From contig JAGRAZ010000011.1 of the NCBI GenBank assembly GCA_020434345.1, positions 1 to 39,292 on the forward strand: a DNA stretch of 39,292 bases. The letters are read 5' to 3'. A program made the translations under genes and the position numbers. Source of the stretch: Bdellovibrionales bacterium. GTDB taxonomy: Bacteria > Bdellovibrionota_G > JALEGL01 > JAGRMV01. This document shows positions 1 to 8,551 of this stretch, in pieces (the stretch's first letter is position 1; each line of letters begins with the position of its first letter). The notes under the pieces are model-generated. The model ran no database searches and had not been told where the DNA came from. It saw only the letters and a list, made by a program, of their open reading frames with translations.

Positions 1-2
1 TA

Positions 3-131
3 CGCTCCGCAAAAGCTGCAAATCTAGACACCATAGCTCTACAGAGAAGTTTTTCCAAAAATGAACTTCTTTCTGCTGGAGCAGACATAGTCTTCCAAAA
101 CCTTTCTGAAATTCAGGATTGGGTTGCGTAG
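3..131 (+). CDS. HAD-superfamily hydrolase, C-terminal fragment (5' end outside window)
   Basis: An open frame enters from the left edge and ends at TAG 129-131. The 42 visible residues include AANLDTIAL, then SKNELLSAGAD and NLSEIQDW. This matches the C-terminal end of phosphoglycolate-phosphatase-like HAD proteins, where a conserved 'A...GM.TI.V..G' strand is followed by 'eeL..aGAd.ii.s..EL'. The catalytic Asp motifs lie outside the window, so the substrate is unknown. The stop is three bases from the stop of the convergent aminotransferase gene. Next to a sugar-nucleotide operon, a sugar-phosphate phosphatase role is possible, but that is inference. Confidence 0.6.
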   Translation, partial: RSAKAANLDTIALQRSFSKNELLSAGADIVFQNLSEIQDWVA

Positions 132-134
132 GTT

Positions 135-1310
135 TTATCGTTTAAACGTTTCTTGAGGAACCTTGCCTTCAAGCGATACTTTTCCTTTTTGAATTCGATC
201 TACCGCATCTTGAACAACAGAAAGCACATGTTGGTCAATATTTTCTTCCATGTGAGAAAAGTTGTAGAAAAATGCTTTACCCAACATGACACCTTTTTTA
301 ATACACTCCTGCATCAAAAGTCCTGTTTGCGGATGTGTCGTGTTAAGCATTGCGCGCGTCCCATAGCCTTCTAGCGTTGTCCCAATAGGATTTGCAATTT
401 TACTAAAATCTTCCATGAACTGATTGGCTTGAGAAAACAAAGCTTTAAGACTTCTACTTTGTATTTCTTTAATAGTTGCCATACATGCAGCAAGCGAGAT
501 CGCCTCACCTGAAAATGTAGAAGAAACAAAGTATTCAGAACAATCCATGATTTCTTTTTTTCCTGCCACAACTGAAAGTGGATATCCATTGGCAATGCCT
601 TTACCTAAACAAATAATGTCTGCATCAAGTTTCCACCATTTGTTGACCGAAAGCTCAGGAACACGTGAACCCGTAACCACTTCATCCAAAATTGTAACTA
701 CATTCTGATCTTTACATGCCTGCAACTTTTTTGTGAGCGTATTTTTGTATTGATCCGACACATCTAAGTACAATGATTCAGTGATATAGCACGAGGTGTC
801 GTTAGAAATTGTAAATTCACTCTGAATTTTAAATGCATCTTTGATACCAATGGATGGCGGCGTCAGGCTTGTAAACATTTCATGATGGCCGTGATATCCT
901 TCGGATATTACTTGTGGTTTTTGATTAAAACTACGTGCAATACGGATTGCAGCAGCGGTTGCTTCGTTACCTGTTTTTAAAAACCGAATTTTATCAACTC
1001 CAAAAACATCGCAAATCATTTCTGCACATTCAACTTCGATGACATCGGGCAGTGAACTTGTATTGATTCCCTTTTTTAATTGCTTGAGTACCGCTTCATT
1101 GACTTTAGGATGATTGTATCCAAGACTTTGTGTACCCAACCCAGAAATAAAATCGATATGTTTATTGCCATCCTCATCCCATACGTAACATCGATCTGCT
1201 TTGACAATGTGGGTAGGATAGACACCATCGACAAATTGCGAAGGTCTCTTAGAATTGGTTCCAGTGCTTTTTTGTGCGAGTACTTTTTCAGCGCGGCTTT
1301 GAAGTTTCAT
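135..1310 (-). CDS. Class III PLP-dependent aminotransferase, glutamate-1-semialdehyde aminotransferase-like
   Basis: This 391-residue PLP enzyme has fold type I class III motifs. They are the N-terminal substrate loop SGLGTQSLGYNHP (about 56-68), the cofactor-phosphate loop TGNEATAAA (113-121), YHGHHE (139-144), the PLP-contacting TILDEVVTG (206-214) with D209, and the Schiff-base lysine K237 in LGKGIANGYPLS. Family length is about 390-430, so it is complete. It resembles HemL in sequence, but its operon has no haem gene. It is the last gene after a PseB-like dehydratase, a short Gfo/Idh protein and an SpsF-like cytidylyltransferase, whose end it overlaps by 23 bases. I therefore infer that it transaminates a keto-sugar or keto-acid intermediate for surface glycans rather than making 5-aminolevulinate. 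The exact substrate cannot be read from the sequence. Confidence 0.85.
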   Translation of the reverse strand: MKLQSRAEKVLAQKSTGTNSKRPSQFVDGVYPTHIVKADRCYVWDEDGNKHIDFISGLGTQSLGYNHPKVNEAVLKQLKKGINTSSLPDVIEVECAEMICDVFGVDKIRFLKTGNEATAAAIRIARSFNQKPQVISEGYHGHHEMFTSLTPPSIGIKDAFKIQSEFTISNDTSCYITESLYLDVSDQYKNTLTKKLQACKDQNVVTILDEVVTGSRVPELSVNKWWKLDADIICLGKGIANGYPLSVVAGKKEIMDCSEYFVSSTFSGEAISLAACMATIKEIQSRSLKALFSQANQFMEDFSKIANPIGTTLEGYGTRAMLNTTHPQTGLLMQECIKKGVMLGKAFFYNFSHMEENIDQHVLSVVQDAVDRIQKGKVSLEGKVPQETFKR

Positions 1311-1953
1311 ATATTTTCCTAACTTTCTCTAAATCTTCTATCGTATCAACCGACATTTTAGTATCGGGGTGGTACGGATTGGGAATCATTGTATCTTGAG
1401 AAAATAAAGATTGGTAGGAAAATCCCTGATCATCAAACAGGCGGCGTATGCTCGGGTCGTGTTCTAGATGATAAAACAAGTGTTCTTCACTTTTTAGTGT
1501 TTTGGCATACCACTCTAAGGCCTTGGCTGAAATTGCCTGCACGTCATCCCCATCGATGACTGTTCGAGGGGTTGTGTTGGTCACATAGTCATGGCTAAGA
1601 AGCGCTGTGGCAACACGCTCAATCCATTGTTGATCAATCAGGGGACAATCTGCTGTAATACGAATTACACCTTTGGCTTTACATGCACGAACCGCTTCAA
1701 GATAACGCCCCAAGAGATCATTTTCATCACAAGTGGCAAAATAGTGATCAAGACCTTTTTCATTTACAAATTCTTTTAACTTTGTGTCTGAAGCAATCCC
1801 TAAAACAATCGGACGGTAATGGTTTGGAAGCACGTTTTTACACGTGTCATAACTGTGCTCCAAAACTGACTTTTCTCCAAGCCGATAATAAATCTTACCC
1901 GGAAGTCGAGTAGAATTTGTTCTTGCTTGTATACCAATAATATAACTATTCAT
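1288..1953 (-). CDS. SpsF/NeuA-like cytidylyltransferase
   Basis: The 221-residue protein begins with the nucleotide-binding signature IGIQARTNSTRLPGK (6-20), the 'ARxxSxRLPGK' hallmark of SpsF-type and acylneuraminate cytidylyltransferases. ITADCPLID (99-107) carries the metal-binding Asp, and KMSVDTIEDLEKV follows near the C-terminus. The family transfers CMP to a sugar or sugar acid to make a CMP-activated donor, in the cytoplasm. Length is normal for a stand-alone SpsF domain. It overlaps the upstream Gfo/Idh gene by 8 bases and the downstream aminotransferase by 23, so the genes are very likely translationally coupled. A nonulosonic-acid-like product fits this neighbourhood, but no NeuB-type synthase is visible in the window. 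Confidence 0.82.
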   Translation of the reverse strand: MNSYIIGIQARTNSTRLPGKIYYRLGEKSVLEHSYDTCKNVLPNHYRPIVLGIASDTKLKEFVNEKGLDHYFATCDENDLLGRYLEAVRACKAKGVIRITADCPLIDQQWIERVATALLSHDYVTNTTPRTVIDGDDVQAISAKALEWYAKTLKSEEHLFYHLEHDPSIRRLFDDQGFSYQSLFSQDTMIPNPYHPDTKMSVDTIEDLEKVRKIYETSKPR

Positions 1954-2533
1954 AGGATTGTAATATTTGACTCATTTTTTTAGCATCATCAACATTCCAT
2001 AAGTTTTCAAATTTGCCATCAATAAAATCTTTCATCATTGTGACATAGGACTGTTGAAGTTCTTCGGTTGAAACTGACACAGTATTACCCTGAAAAGTAT
2101 AACGAAGTTGGTATACAGGACTTTGTAATTCAATTTTCGCATTTGGATCAATGTACAAAGGTTGAGCAAAATTATATTGAAACGATTCATTCCCACCATG
2201 AAAATAATTATAATAGATGTGCGCACCTTTTGGTATGACATATTTGTAGTTACAGACCATATACAAGCGATCAACATGCTCGATGTCGCTATAATCTGTG
2301 TTTTCTAGCATGGGCTTCTCACAAAGTATGGGTTTTTTATACTTTGCATACTCAAGAATTGTTTTTCTGTGCGTTGGAGTTGGTGTTGCAATTACAACAC
2401 AATCAAAGTCAGTTCCTGTATAACTTTGTTTATATGCAACATCATTACGAAGAACTTCATGGCCCAACCAACGAATCACATATTGATATCGTTTTCCGAT
2501 GGATCCTTCAGACCCAACCAGCAGCACTTTCAT
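1946..2533 (-). CDS. Compact Gfo/Idh/MocA-type oxidoreductase
   Basis: A Rossmann fold is visible from MKVLLVGSEGSIGKRY (1-16), followed by CVVIATPTPTH (45-55) and the family's CEKPML motif (71-76) whose Lys-Pro is typical of Gfo/Idh/MocA dehydrogenases. Total length is only 195 residues, against about 320-350 for the family. The C-terminal alpha/beta substrate domain is therefore reduced to roughly 100 residues. The reading frame is intact and overlaps both neighbours by a few bases (4 with the dehydratase upstream, 8 with the cytidylyltransferase downstream), so it is a genuine compact protein rather than a decayed gene. A likely role is NAD(P)-dependent oxidation or reduction of a sugar intermediate in the same pathway. 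The substrate is unknown. Confidence 0.75.
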   Translation of the reverse strand: MKVLLVGSEGSIGKRYQYVIRWLGHEVLRNDVAYKQSYTGTDFDCVVIATPTPTHRKTILEYAKYKKPILCEKPMLENTDYSDIEHVDRLYMVCNYKYVIPKGAHIYYNYFHGGNESFQYNFAQPLYIDPNAKIELQSPVYQLRYTFQGNTVSVSTEELQQSYVTMMKDFIDGKFENLWNVDDAKKMSQILQSYE

Positions 2534-3546
2534 AATGTACCTTGAAGATTTTTTTGAATCAGCCCTTTAAGGTCATCCACAGATAACCAGTCGGTATTTA
2601 AATCAGATGCATACCGAAACCCTTCAGCAACTTTTTTACCACCTTCTCGATTGTATGTAATACCTGCGAACCCTTGTTCCATAGGGTAAATTACAAAATA
2701 TGAACCAAAATCATATGTATTAAATGAATCTGTATTAGAAATCATTTCTTCATGAATCTTTTCACCCGGTCGTACACCTACAATTTCAATTTTGCAGTCT
2801 TGATCAATGGCTTTAACAAGATCTGTAATTCGATAAGATGGAATTTTGGGCACAAATATTTCTCCACCAGATGCGTTCTGAATCGCTTGAACTACAAGTG
2901 CAACACCTTCTTGCAATAAAATATTAAACCTTGTCATACGTTCATCGGTAACAGGCAAAACTTTTGCTTTGGCTTTTTCCAAAAAATAGGGGACAACAGA
3001 ACCCCTTGAGCCAAACACATTGCCATAACGAACAACGCTGAAACGTATATCTTTTTTTCCTCTGATATTATTGGCGGCTATAAACAGCTTGTCTGAACAC
3101 AATTTGGTTGCACCATAAAGATTGATGGGAGAAACCGCTTTGTCGGTGGAAAGCGCTACAACACGCTGAACAGGGGAAGCAAGTGACGCTTCAATTACAT
3201 TTTGTGCACCCAAAATATTGGTCTTAATACATTCAAATGGATTGTACTCTGCAGTAGGTACTTGTTTGAGTGCCGCAGCATGAACAACAATATCAACTTC
3301 TTTTAGTGCCATTGTAAGCCGTGGCAGATCCCGCACATCGCCAATAAAAAACCGAAGCTTTTCTCCATAATTACGAAATGGATCTTGGTTTGACATTTCA
3401 AACTGTTTTAATTCATCACGCGAAAATACAATGACTTTTCTAATATCAGAATGGTTTTCAAGTAAGTGTTGAACAAATTTTTTGCCAAATGAACCTGTGC
3501 CACCAGTTACTAGAACGGTTTTTCCACTAAATGTCATATTTCCCAT
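2530..3546 (-). CDS. UDP-GlcNAc 4,6-dehydratase, PseB/CapD-like
   Basis: This 338-residue extended SDR protein has the NAD-binding motif TGGTGSFG (14-21), HAAALKQVPTAEYNP (89-103) and ALSTDKAVSPINLYGATK (131-148). The last contains the active-site D135-K136 pair and the Tyr-x3-Lys motif (Y144, K148) characteristic of the PseB/CapD/FlaA1 group. VVRYGNVFGSRGSVVPYF follows. Family members remove water from UDP-GlcNAc to give a 4-keto-6-deoxy sugar, the first step towards pseudaminic acid or related amino sugars. It heads the four-gene minus-strand operon. The ATG has a purine-rich AAGGATAGG just upstream; an internal Met at position 4 is a possible alternative start. PseB versus FlaA1/CapD identity is not settled, so no symbol is given. 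Confidence 0.88.
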   Translation of the reverse strand: MGNMTFSGKTVLVTGGTGSFGKKFVQHLLENHSDIRKVIVFSRDELKQFEMSNQDPFRNYGEKLRFFIGDVRDLPRLTMALKEVDIVVHAAALKQVPTAEYNPFECIKTNILGAQNVIEASLASPVQRVVALSTDKAVSPINLYGATKLCSDKLFIAANNIRGKKDIRFSVVRYGNVFGSRGSVVPYFLEKAKAKVLPVTDERMTRFNILLQEGVALVVQAIQNASGGEIFVPKIPSYRITDLVKAIDQDCKIEIVGVRPGEKIHEEMISNTDSFNTYDFGSYFVIYPMEQGFAGITYNREGGKKVAEGFRYASDLNTDWLSVDDLKGLIQKNLQGTL

Positions 3547-3655
3547 ATCAACCTATCCTTATTTTCATGTGGATCTTATGGCAAAGCTATAATGATTTCA
3601 GCTACATTGCAAACAAAACGCTGTTACACAGGCTATTGATCAAGGTAAATACGTT

Positions 3656-4588
3656 TTAGGACTGTGCGCGTAGGAGCCTTGCTTCGCTAAAGCGACCTGC
3701 CAAGTAGTAGAGAAAATTCACCACATGCAAATTAGGAATCAGCAGAAACTCCCACCAAGAGATCTCTGGGTCTTTCCATAGTGATGCATACAACCCGAAG
3801 TAATCGTTGACATGTTTAAGAAGCTTTTTATTCCCTAGTAGCGTTGTATCCGAATAGGAGTCAAGCTGGGAAAGCTCCTTTTGATGCTTATGCTGGCATC
3901 GATAAATACCCTTGCCATAAAGGTACCAATTTTTAAACATCCCTTTAAGCGTATCTCTTTGGTGATGAAGTACAACTGCATTTTGCGCGACACCCAATGT
4001 GTAGCCTTTTTTTCGTACGCGATAACCGAAATCAATATCTTCACCACATGGAAGTTTAAAATCCTCATCAAAACCGCCTATTTCTTCAAAAACCCTTTTT
4101 TGAAATGCCGCATTGACCGTAACCAAAAAAGTAACTTGTTGAGAAACCGGATCTGTTGGTGAGTGAAGGTGATTGACATGATGAAGGAGTTTTTCTGAAA
4201 GTGTTTTTGTTTTTACATTGTATGTCATCCCACCAATACCTGCATGGGAAGACTTCTCAAATGCCTTCAAAATCTCTTCAAGCCAAGTTGGCGTTGGAAT
4301 GGTATCGTCATCTAAAAATACAACCACATCTCCTTTGGCAAGCCTTGCACCAAGGTTTCGCGCCTTTGCAGGACCTCCTTTCGGAGCCAAAATCAATTGA
4401 AAGCTGTACTGGTAGGGGTGCCCCTCAATGACCTCCTTTTTCTCCTGAAAATTTGGTGACTGATCATCGACTGCGATGACTTCATAAAAAGCAGGATGAA
4501 TTGTTTGCTCATCTAACGCCAATAGACAAGTTTTAAGCATATCAATTCGTTGGTAGGTTGGGATGACTACTGAAATTTTTATTTGCAT
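3656..4588 (-). CDS. Glycosyltransferase family 2
   Basis: A GT-A fold domain is evident: ISVVIPTYQRIDML (5-18), AVDDQSPN (39-46) and the metal-binding cluster VVVFLDDDTIPTPTW (88-102) with the DxD-type aspartates at 93-95. Later, FKLPCGEDIDFGYRVRKKGY matches the ED acceptor-site motif of GT2 enzymes. Length is 310 residues, with a hydrophobic C-terminal patch but no clear multi-span membrane domain. It is probably cytoplasmic and membrane-associated, adding a sugar to a lipid-linked surface glycan. Donor and acceptor are unknown. It is transcribed divergently from the ABC exporter at 4669. Confidence 0.85.
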   Translation of the reverse strand: MQIKISVVIPTYQRIDMLKTCLLALDEQTIHPAFYEVIAVDDQSPNFQEKKEVIEGHPYQYSFQLILAPKGGPAKARNLGARLAKGDVVVFLDDDTIPTPTWLEEILKAFEKSSHAGIGGMTYNVKTKTLSEKLLHHVNHLHSPTDPVSQQVTFLVTVNAAFQKRVFEEIGGFDEDFKLPCGEDIDFGYRVRKKGYTLGVAQNAVVLHHQRDTLKGMFKNWYLYGKGIYRCQHKHQKELSQLDSYSDTTLLGNKKLLKHVNDYFGLYASLWKDPEISWWEFLLIPNLHVVNFLYYLAGRFSEARLLRAQS

Positions 4589-4668
4589 TTGGGGCGTTTA
4601 TCCAATTTTTAAATCAATACTCACATCTTGCCATTGTGTACAAAAAACAATAAGCTTGCAGACATCAC

Positions 4669-6336
4669 ATGCTATCACACTGGAATTTTTATAAAAAACT
4701 TAAAGGCATTTTTTTTCTTAATATTGTTACAACTGTTTTATTTAGTGCTCTAGAACTTGCAATAGCAGTCTTGATGCAGAGCTACCTGCAAATTAGCGGA
4801 CTCGTACAGCAAACCTCATCATCTCCTTTTACGTGGATTAATAACAATTTAAGCCTACAAAGCTTTTGCTTTTTTTTACTTTTGGTTGCTTTGATACGAC
4901 TTTTTGTAGAGTTTTTTATGCACTACACCTCAAATATTATTAAGCATAAAGGCATTCTTCTGCTTCGTGAAAAACTTTTTGATCGGTTTTTAGATCACCC
5001 CCCCTTAAGCTCCACTTATGTTAACCATTTAAATGGAACTATTTTTAATCACTCAAGTCAATACCTAGCGGTTCTTATTTTATTTGTTTCGTTTGGATTT
5101 TTAATAAGTTTGCTTTTGCTTTATATGTTTCTAATTTCTTGGAAACAAGCTTTGATTTGTATTGCTCTTACTCTATTAATAGGAAGTTTCTCCAAAATTG
5201 TAACCAAATTTGCAAAAAAGTATGCTGATGTCATTCCACACCAAAACCAACTCATCACTCAATATATTCAAAAAATAAGTTCTAACTTTTTTTACATAAG
5301 CCTGTCTAAAATGACTGGTTTTGAAAAACAAAAACTACATGAGAAAAATAAGGATATTTTTCAAAACGCTCATCAGTCTACACTTTTAACTTCTTTTAGT
5401 TCTAGCATGACACCATTTTTAGGGCTTTTAATGATCGTAGCAATTTTTTATACAAGTCAGTTTACATTTAAAAACCAAATATTAAATAGCATTTCATTTT
5501 TGTATTTGTTCATGAGATACATTCAATTCTTAACCAGCGAAATTCATTATTTTGGTCAATTGCAAATCTTCAAACCGCATCACGATGAGGCACTGCATTT
5601 TTACGCATCACCCACACACGGCCAACATATCCAAATCGAGTCGCCAAAAAACATTCTATCAGTACAAAACACGCCAGTTCAAATTGCATTTGACCATGTA
5701 TCGTTTTCATATAACAAAAAGACGCTTTTTGAAGATCTCACGTTTACCATCAAGCCCGGTCAATGCGTAGGTATTACTGGTGAAAGTGGCGTTGGAAAGT
5801 CCACACTGTTTTCACTAATCCTTGGATATGAAAAACCTACTTCGGGTAGCATACTTATCAATCATGAACAATCTCAAAACTTTTTTGCCAAACATCCTAT
5901 ATCGGTTGGATATGTTGGACCTGAGCCTTTTCTTTTTGAGGGAACACTGAAAGAGAATATATTGTATGGCTCGCATCATTTTGTATCGGACGAAGAGATT
6001 TTTCATGCCCTCACAGCCGTTCAATTGCAAGAATTTGCCAGTGCTGATCTTCTTTCATATAAACTCACCGAAGACCTTTCTAATTTATCTTCAGGACAGA
6101 AACAAAGGCTTTGTATTGCGAGAGCTTTTTTAAGCAAACCATCGCTTTTATTACTAGATGAGTTTTCTTCCAATCTTGATATCCTCACCGAGAAAAATAT
6201 TGTTAAAACACTCGACGAAGTTCGACAGAACATTACAACGCTCATCATTTCACATCGTGAAAGTGCATTAAAAAATGTAGATACAATACTAACGTTACAA
6301 AACCGCAGTGGCGTTTCAACGATCCAAATACAATAA
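4669..6336 (+). CDS. ABC-type exporter half-transporter (membrane domain fused to ATPase)
   Basis: The 555-residue protein has an N-terminal membrane domain of about six hydrophobic segments (roughly residues 15-300) followed by an ATPase domain. ATPase motifs are the Walker A GESGVGKST (about 370-378), the signature LSSGQKQR (LSSGQ rather than the usual LSGGQ), the Walker B LLLLDEFSS with catalytic Glu, a D-loop SNLD, and the H-loop His in IISHRES. This is the MsbA/PglK-like exporter layout, acting as a homodimer in the inner membrane. Sitting between two GT2 genes, it may flip a lipid-linked glycan or lipid, but the cargo is inference. The membrane-domain part is visibly richer in A/T than its neighbours. 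A weak promoter-like pair (TTGCCA, 17 bases, TAAGCT) lies at 4628-4656. Confidence 0.88.
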   Translation: MLSHWNFYKKLKGIFFLNIVTTVLFSALELAIAVLMQSYLQISGLVQQTSSSPFTWINNNLSLQSFCFFLLLVALIRLFVEFFMHYTSNIIKHKGILLLREKLFDRFLDHPPLSSTYVNHLNGTIFNHSSQYLAVLILFVSFGFLISLLLLYMFLISWKQALICIALTLLIGSFSKIVTKFAKKYADVIPHQNQLITQYIQKISSNFFYISLSKMTGFEKQKLHEKNKDIFQNAHQSTLLTSFSSSMTPFLGLLMIVAIFYTSQFTFKNQILNSISFLYLFMRYIQFLTSEIHYFGQLQIFKPHHDEALHFYASPTHGQHIQIESPKNILSVQNTPVQIAFDHVSFSYNKKTLFEDLTFTIKPGQCVGITGESGVGKSTLFSLILGYEKPTSGSILINHEQSQNFFAKHPISVGYVGPEPFLFEGTLKENILYGSHHFVSDEEIFHALTAVQLQEFASADLLSYKLTEDLSNLSSGQKQRLCIARAFLSKPSLLLLDEFSSNLDILTEKNIVKTLDEVRQNITTLIISHRESALKNVDTILTLQNRSGVSTIQIQ

Positions 6337-6340
6337 GCAC

Positions 6341-7279
6341 TTACTTAGAAAACAATCCTTTGATAAATCCATAATTCCATGAACCTATGCTGTAGATTGC
6401 ATAAAAAGGAAATGCAAGGCCATATAAAATATTATTGGTTCGAAGCGTAAAAAACAAAAACAATCCAACAAGCAAAAAGCTTGCAATCACCGACGGATTA
6501 AGAAGCAATAAAATAAGAACCAAGAACGATATAATAGGTACAAGATGAAGTTTTTGGGTCATTCCATGTTTCTTCATCATATAGGCTTGTGCTTTTCCAT
6601 ACTTCACAAGCATTCTTTGGAATTCTTCAACGGTATCTGGTCGATGATGGTACACAACCATTTCAGGGTTGTAGAATAATTGATACCCAGATTTTTTGAG
6701 TCGAATATCCATATCTAGATCTTCACCGGGCCATAGGTTTTCATCAAACCCACCTGCATCGATAAGCTTTTGTCGTTCATAGATAACGTTACACAATGGG
6801 TTATGGTCGACTTCTTTCATCTCTTTATGTTCATGAATATGATCAGACATCACTGAACAAGCCTGAAGGAGCGCTCCATGGAAATTTTCCATGGCATTTG
6901 CATTTTTGGGAATTCTTTGAGCACCACCTACTGCAACAATTTTTTCATTCATAAGAGCGGTAGATTTTTTAACCTGATCAAACCAGTCCTCTTGCACTTC
7001 AATATCGCCATCAAGATAAATGATATATTGTGATTTTATTTTATCTAGAACAAAATTACGAATAACACCGGGGCCTTTTCCAAAACCCTTTCCAACATGA
7101 ATGTTGGTATGTTTTTCTTGATATTCTGCAAGCATCTCAGATGTTTTATCTGTGGATAAATCGTCGTAAACATGAATTTCTACATGATCTTTGGCAGAAT
7201 GCAGAATGGAGTTTAAGCAACGCTCAATATTGGCTTCTTCATTTTTAACAGGAATAAAAATAGCAAATTTCTTGGTCAT
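6341..7279 (-). CDS. Membrane-anchored glycosyltransferase family 2
   Basis: GT-A motifs are IFIPVKNEEANIERCLNSIL (7-26), VYDDLSTDKT (37-46) and YIIYLDGDIEVQEDW (85-99) with the DGD metal site at 90-92. LWPGEDLDMDIRLKKSGY follows with the conserved ED. The last roughly 60 residues hold two hydrophobic stretches (about 247-295), so the enzyme is probably anchored in the inner membrane with its catalytic domain in the cytosol. Length is 312 residues. Its stop codon lies 4 bases from the stop of the ABC exporter on the other strand. It is divergent from the UDP-galactopyranose mutase gene. Sugar specificity cannot be read. Confidence 0.85.
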   Translation of the reverse strand: MTKKFAIFIPVKNEEANIERCLNSILHSAKDHVEIHVYDDLSTDKTSEMLAEYQEKHTNIHVGKGFGKGPGVIRNFVLDKIKSQYIIYLDGDIEVQEDWFDQVKKSTALMNEKIVAVGGAQRIPKNANAMENFHGALLQACSVMSDHIHEHKEMKEVDHNPLCNVIYERQKLIDAGGFDENLWPGEDLDMDIRLKKSGYQLFYNPEMVVYHHRPDTVEEFQRMLVKYGKAQAYMMKKHGMTQKLHLVPIISFLVLILLLLNPSVIASFLLVGLFLFFTLRTNNILYGLAFPFYAIYSIGSWNYGFIKGLFSK

Positions 7280-7362
7280 GGATAGGCCTTCTTCTACCTT
7301 AAATCACACCCTCTTTCCATGAATATTTTGTTGTTTGGGATGCTTTGCGATAGGATATTTTC

Positions 7363-8508
7363 GTGAAAAAGATTGCGATCGCTGGTGCGGGTTTCTCTGG
7401 TTGCATTATTGCATCTGAACTTGCCAAAATACAAAAGTACAAAATCGATATTTTTGAAAAACGATCCCATATCGGTGGCAATTGTTACTCTGAGCGCGAC
7501 AAACAAACCAATGTAATGGTGCATGTCTACGGCCCTCATATTTTTAACACCTCCAAAAAGGAAATTTGGGACTATATTTCCCATCTTACACCTATGAAAC
7601 CCTATATTAATAGGGTTAAAGCAGTCACTGCAAAGGGGGAATTCCCACTTCCAGTCAACTTACGAACCATAAATTTATTTTTTGATAAAAATTTTACACC
7701 CGAAGAAGCTAAATTATTTCTTACAGAACAAAGTGATGCAACGATTGTTGAGCCTAAAACATTTGAAGAGCAAGCGCTAAAGTTTATTGGCCATGACCTC
7801 TATAAAAACTTTTTTTATGGATACACAAAGAAACAATGGGGTGTAGAACCCAAAGAATTGCCTGCTTCAATTTTAAAGAGAATTCCAGTTCGATTTACTG
7901 ATGATGACAATTACTATAATTCGCTTTACCAAGGCATTCCGGAATTTGGGTATACACCAATTTTTGAAAAGCTTATCGCCCATGATGCAATCACTGTCCA
8001 TTACAATTCAGACTTTCCTCAAAATTTAAAGAAGTATGATTACATTTTTTACACGGGCCCACTGGATGCCTACTTTGATTATGAGTTTGGACAACTTCCT
8101 TATCGTTCCTTAATGTTTGAGAAAAATTATGCAAACCAAACCTATCAGAGCAACGCGGTTGTTAATTACTGTGAAGAAAAAATTCCTTACACGCGCATAT
8201 CAGAACACAAACACTTTGCACCTTGGGAGACACATGAAAAAACTGTGTATTTCAAAGAATACAGCAAGCAAGCTACCAAAACTGACATTCCGTTCTACCC
8301 TATTCGTATGGCCCAAGACAAAAGCGCACTTGATCAGTACGTGGAAAAAGCCCAATCGCTCTCAAATGTTACTTTTGTTGGGCGACTTGCTACGTATCGC
8401 TACCTAGATATGGACCAAGTTATAGCTGAAGCCTTACAAGTCTCACAAAAATGCCTAGCCACACCAATGGATCAATGGCCACGCTTTCCTGAACCTGTCG
8501 CAAAATAA
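7363..8508 (+). CDS. glf: UDP-galactopyranose mutase
   Basis: The 381-residue flavoprotein starts at GTG with AGGAT 6-7 bases upstream. Diagnostic features are the FAD-binding GAGFSG (8-13), FEKRSHIGGNCYSE (31-44), the family signature VYGPHIFNTSKKEIW (55-69), YTKKQWGVEPKELP, and the substrate-loop motif YQGIPEFGYT. Glf converts UDP-galactopyranose to UDP-galactofuranose using reduced flavin, in the cytoplasm. Length is typical (about 370-400). The next gene is a GalE-like 4-epimerase, so the pair would provide UDP-Glc to UDP-Galp to UDP-Galf. This predicts galactofuranose in the cell-surface glycan. Confidence 0.93.
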   Translation: MKKIAIAGAGFSGCIIASELAKIQKYKIDIFEKRSHIGGNCYSERDKQTNVMVHVYGPHIFNTSKKEIWDYISHLTPMKPYINRVKAVTAKGEFPLPVNLRTINLFFDKNFTPEEAKLFLTEQSDATIVEPKTFEEQALKFIGHDLYKNFFYGYTKKQWGVEPKELPASILKRIPVRFTDDDNYYNSLYQGIPEFGYTPIFEKLIAHDAITVHYNSDFPQNLKKYDYIFYTGPLDAYFDYEFGQLPYRSLMFEKNYANQTYQSNAVVNYCEEKIPYTRISEHKHFAPWETHEKTVYFKEYSKQATKTDIPFYPIRMAQDKSALDQYVEKAQSLSNVTFVGRLATYRYLDMDQVIAEALQVSQKCLATPMDQWPRFPEPVAK

Positions 8509-8551
8509 TTTTATCTTTTTGATTTTTTTCATCATGCTGTACAAAAGAAAA

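Noticed and set aside
135-1310. HemL (haem pathway) identity for the class III aminotransferase
   Set aside because: Sequence resembles GSA aminotransferase but gene context is a sugar-nucleotide operon and the protein is shorter than typical HemL; the general family name is safer.
4669-6336. ABC exporter as a broken gene because of LSSGQ instead of LSGGQ
   Set aside because: All other ATPase motifs and the membrane domain are intact and the variation is conservative.
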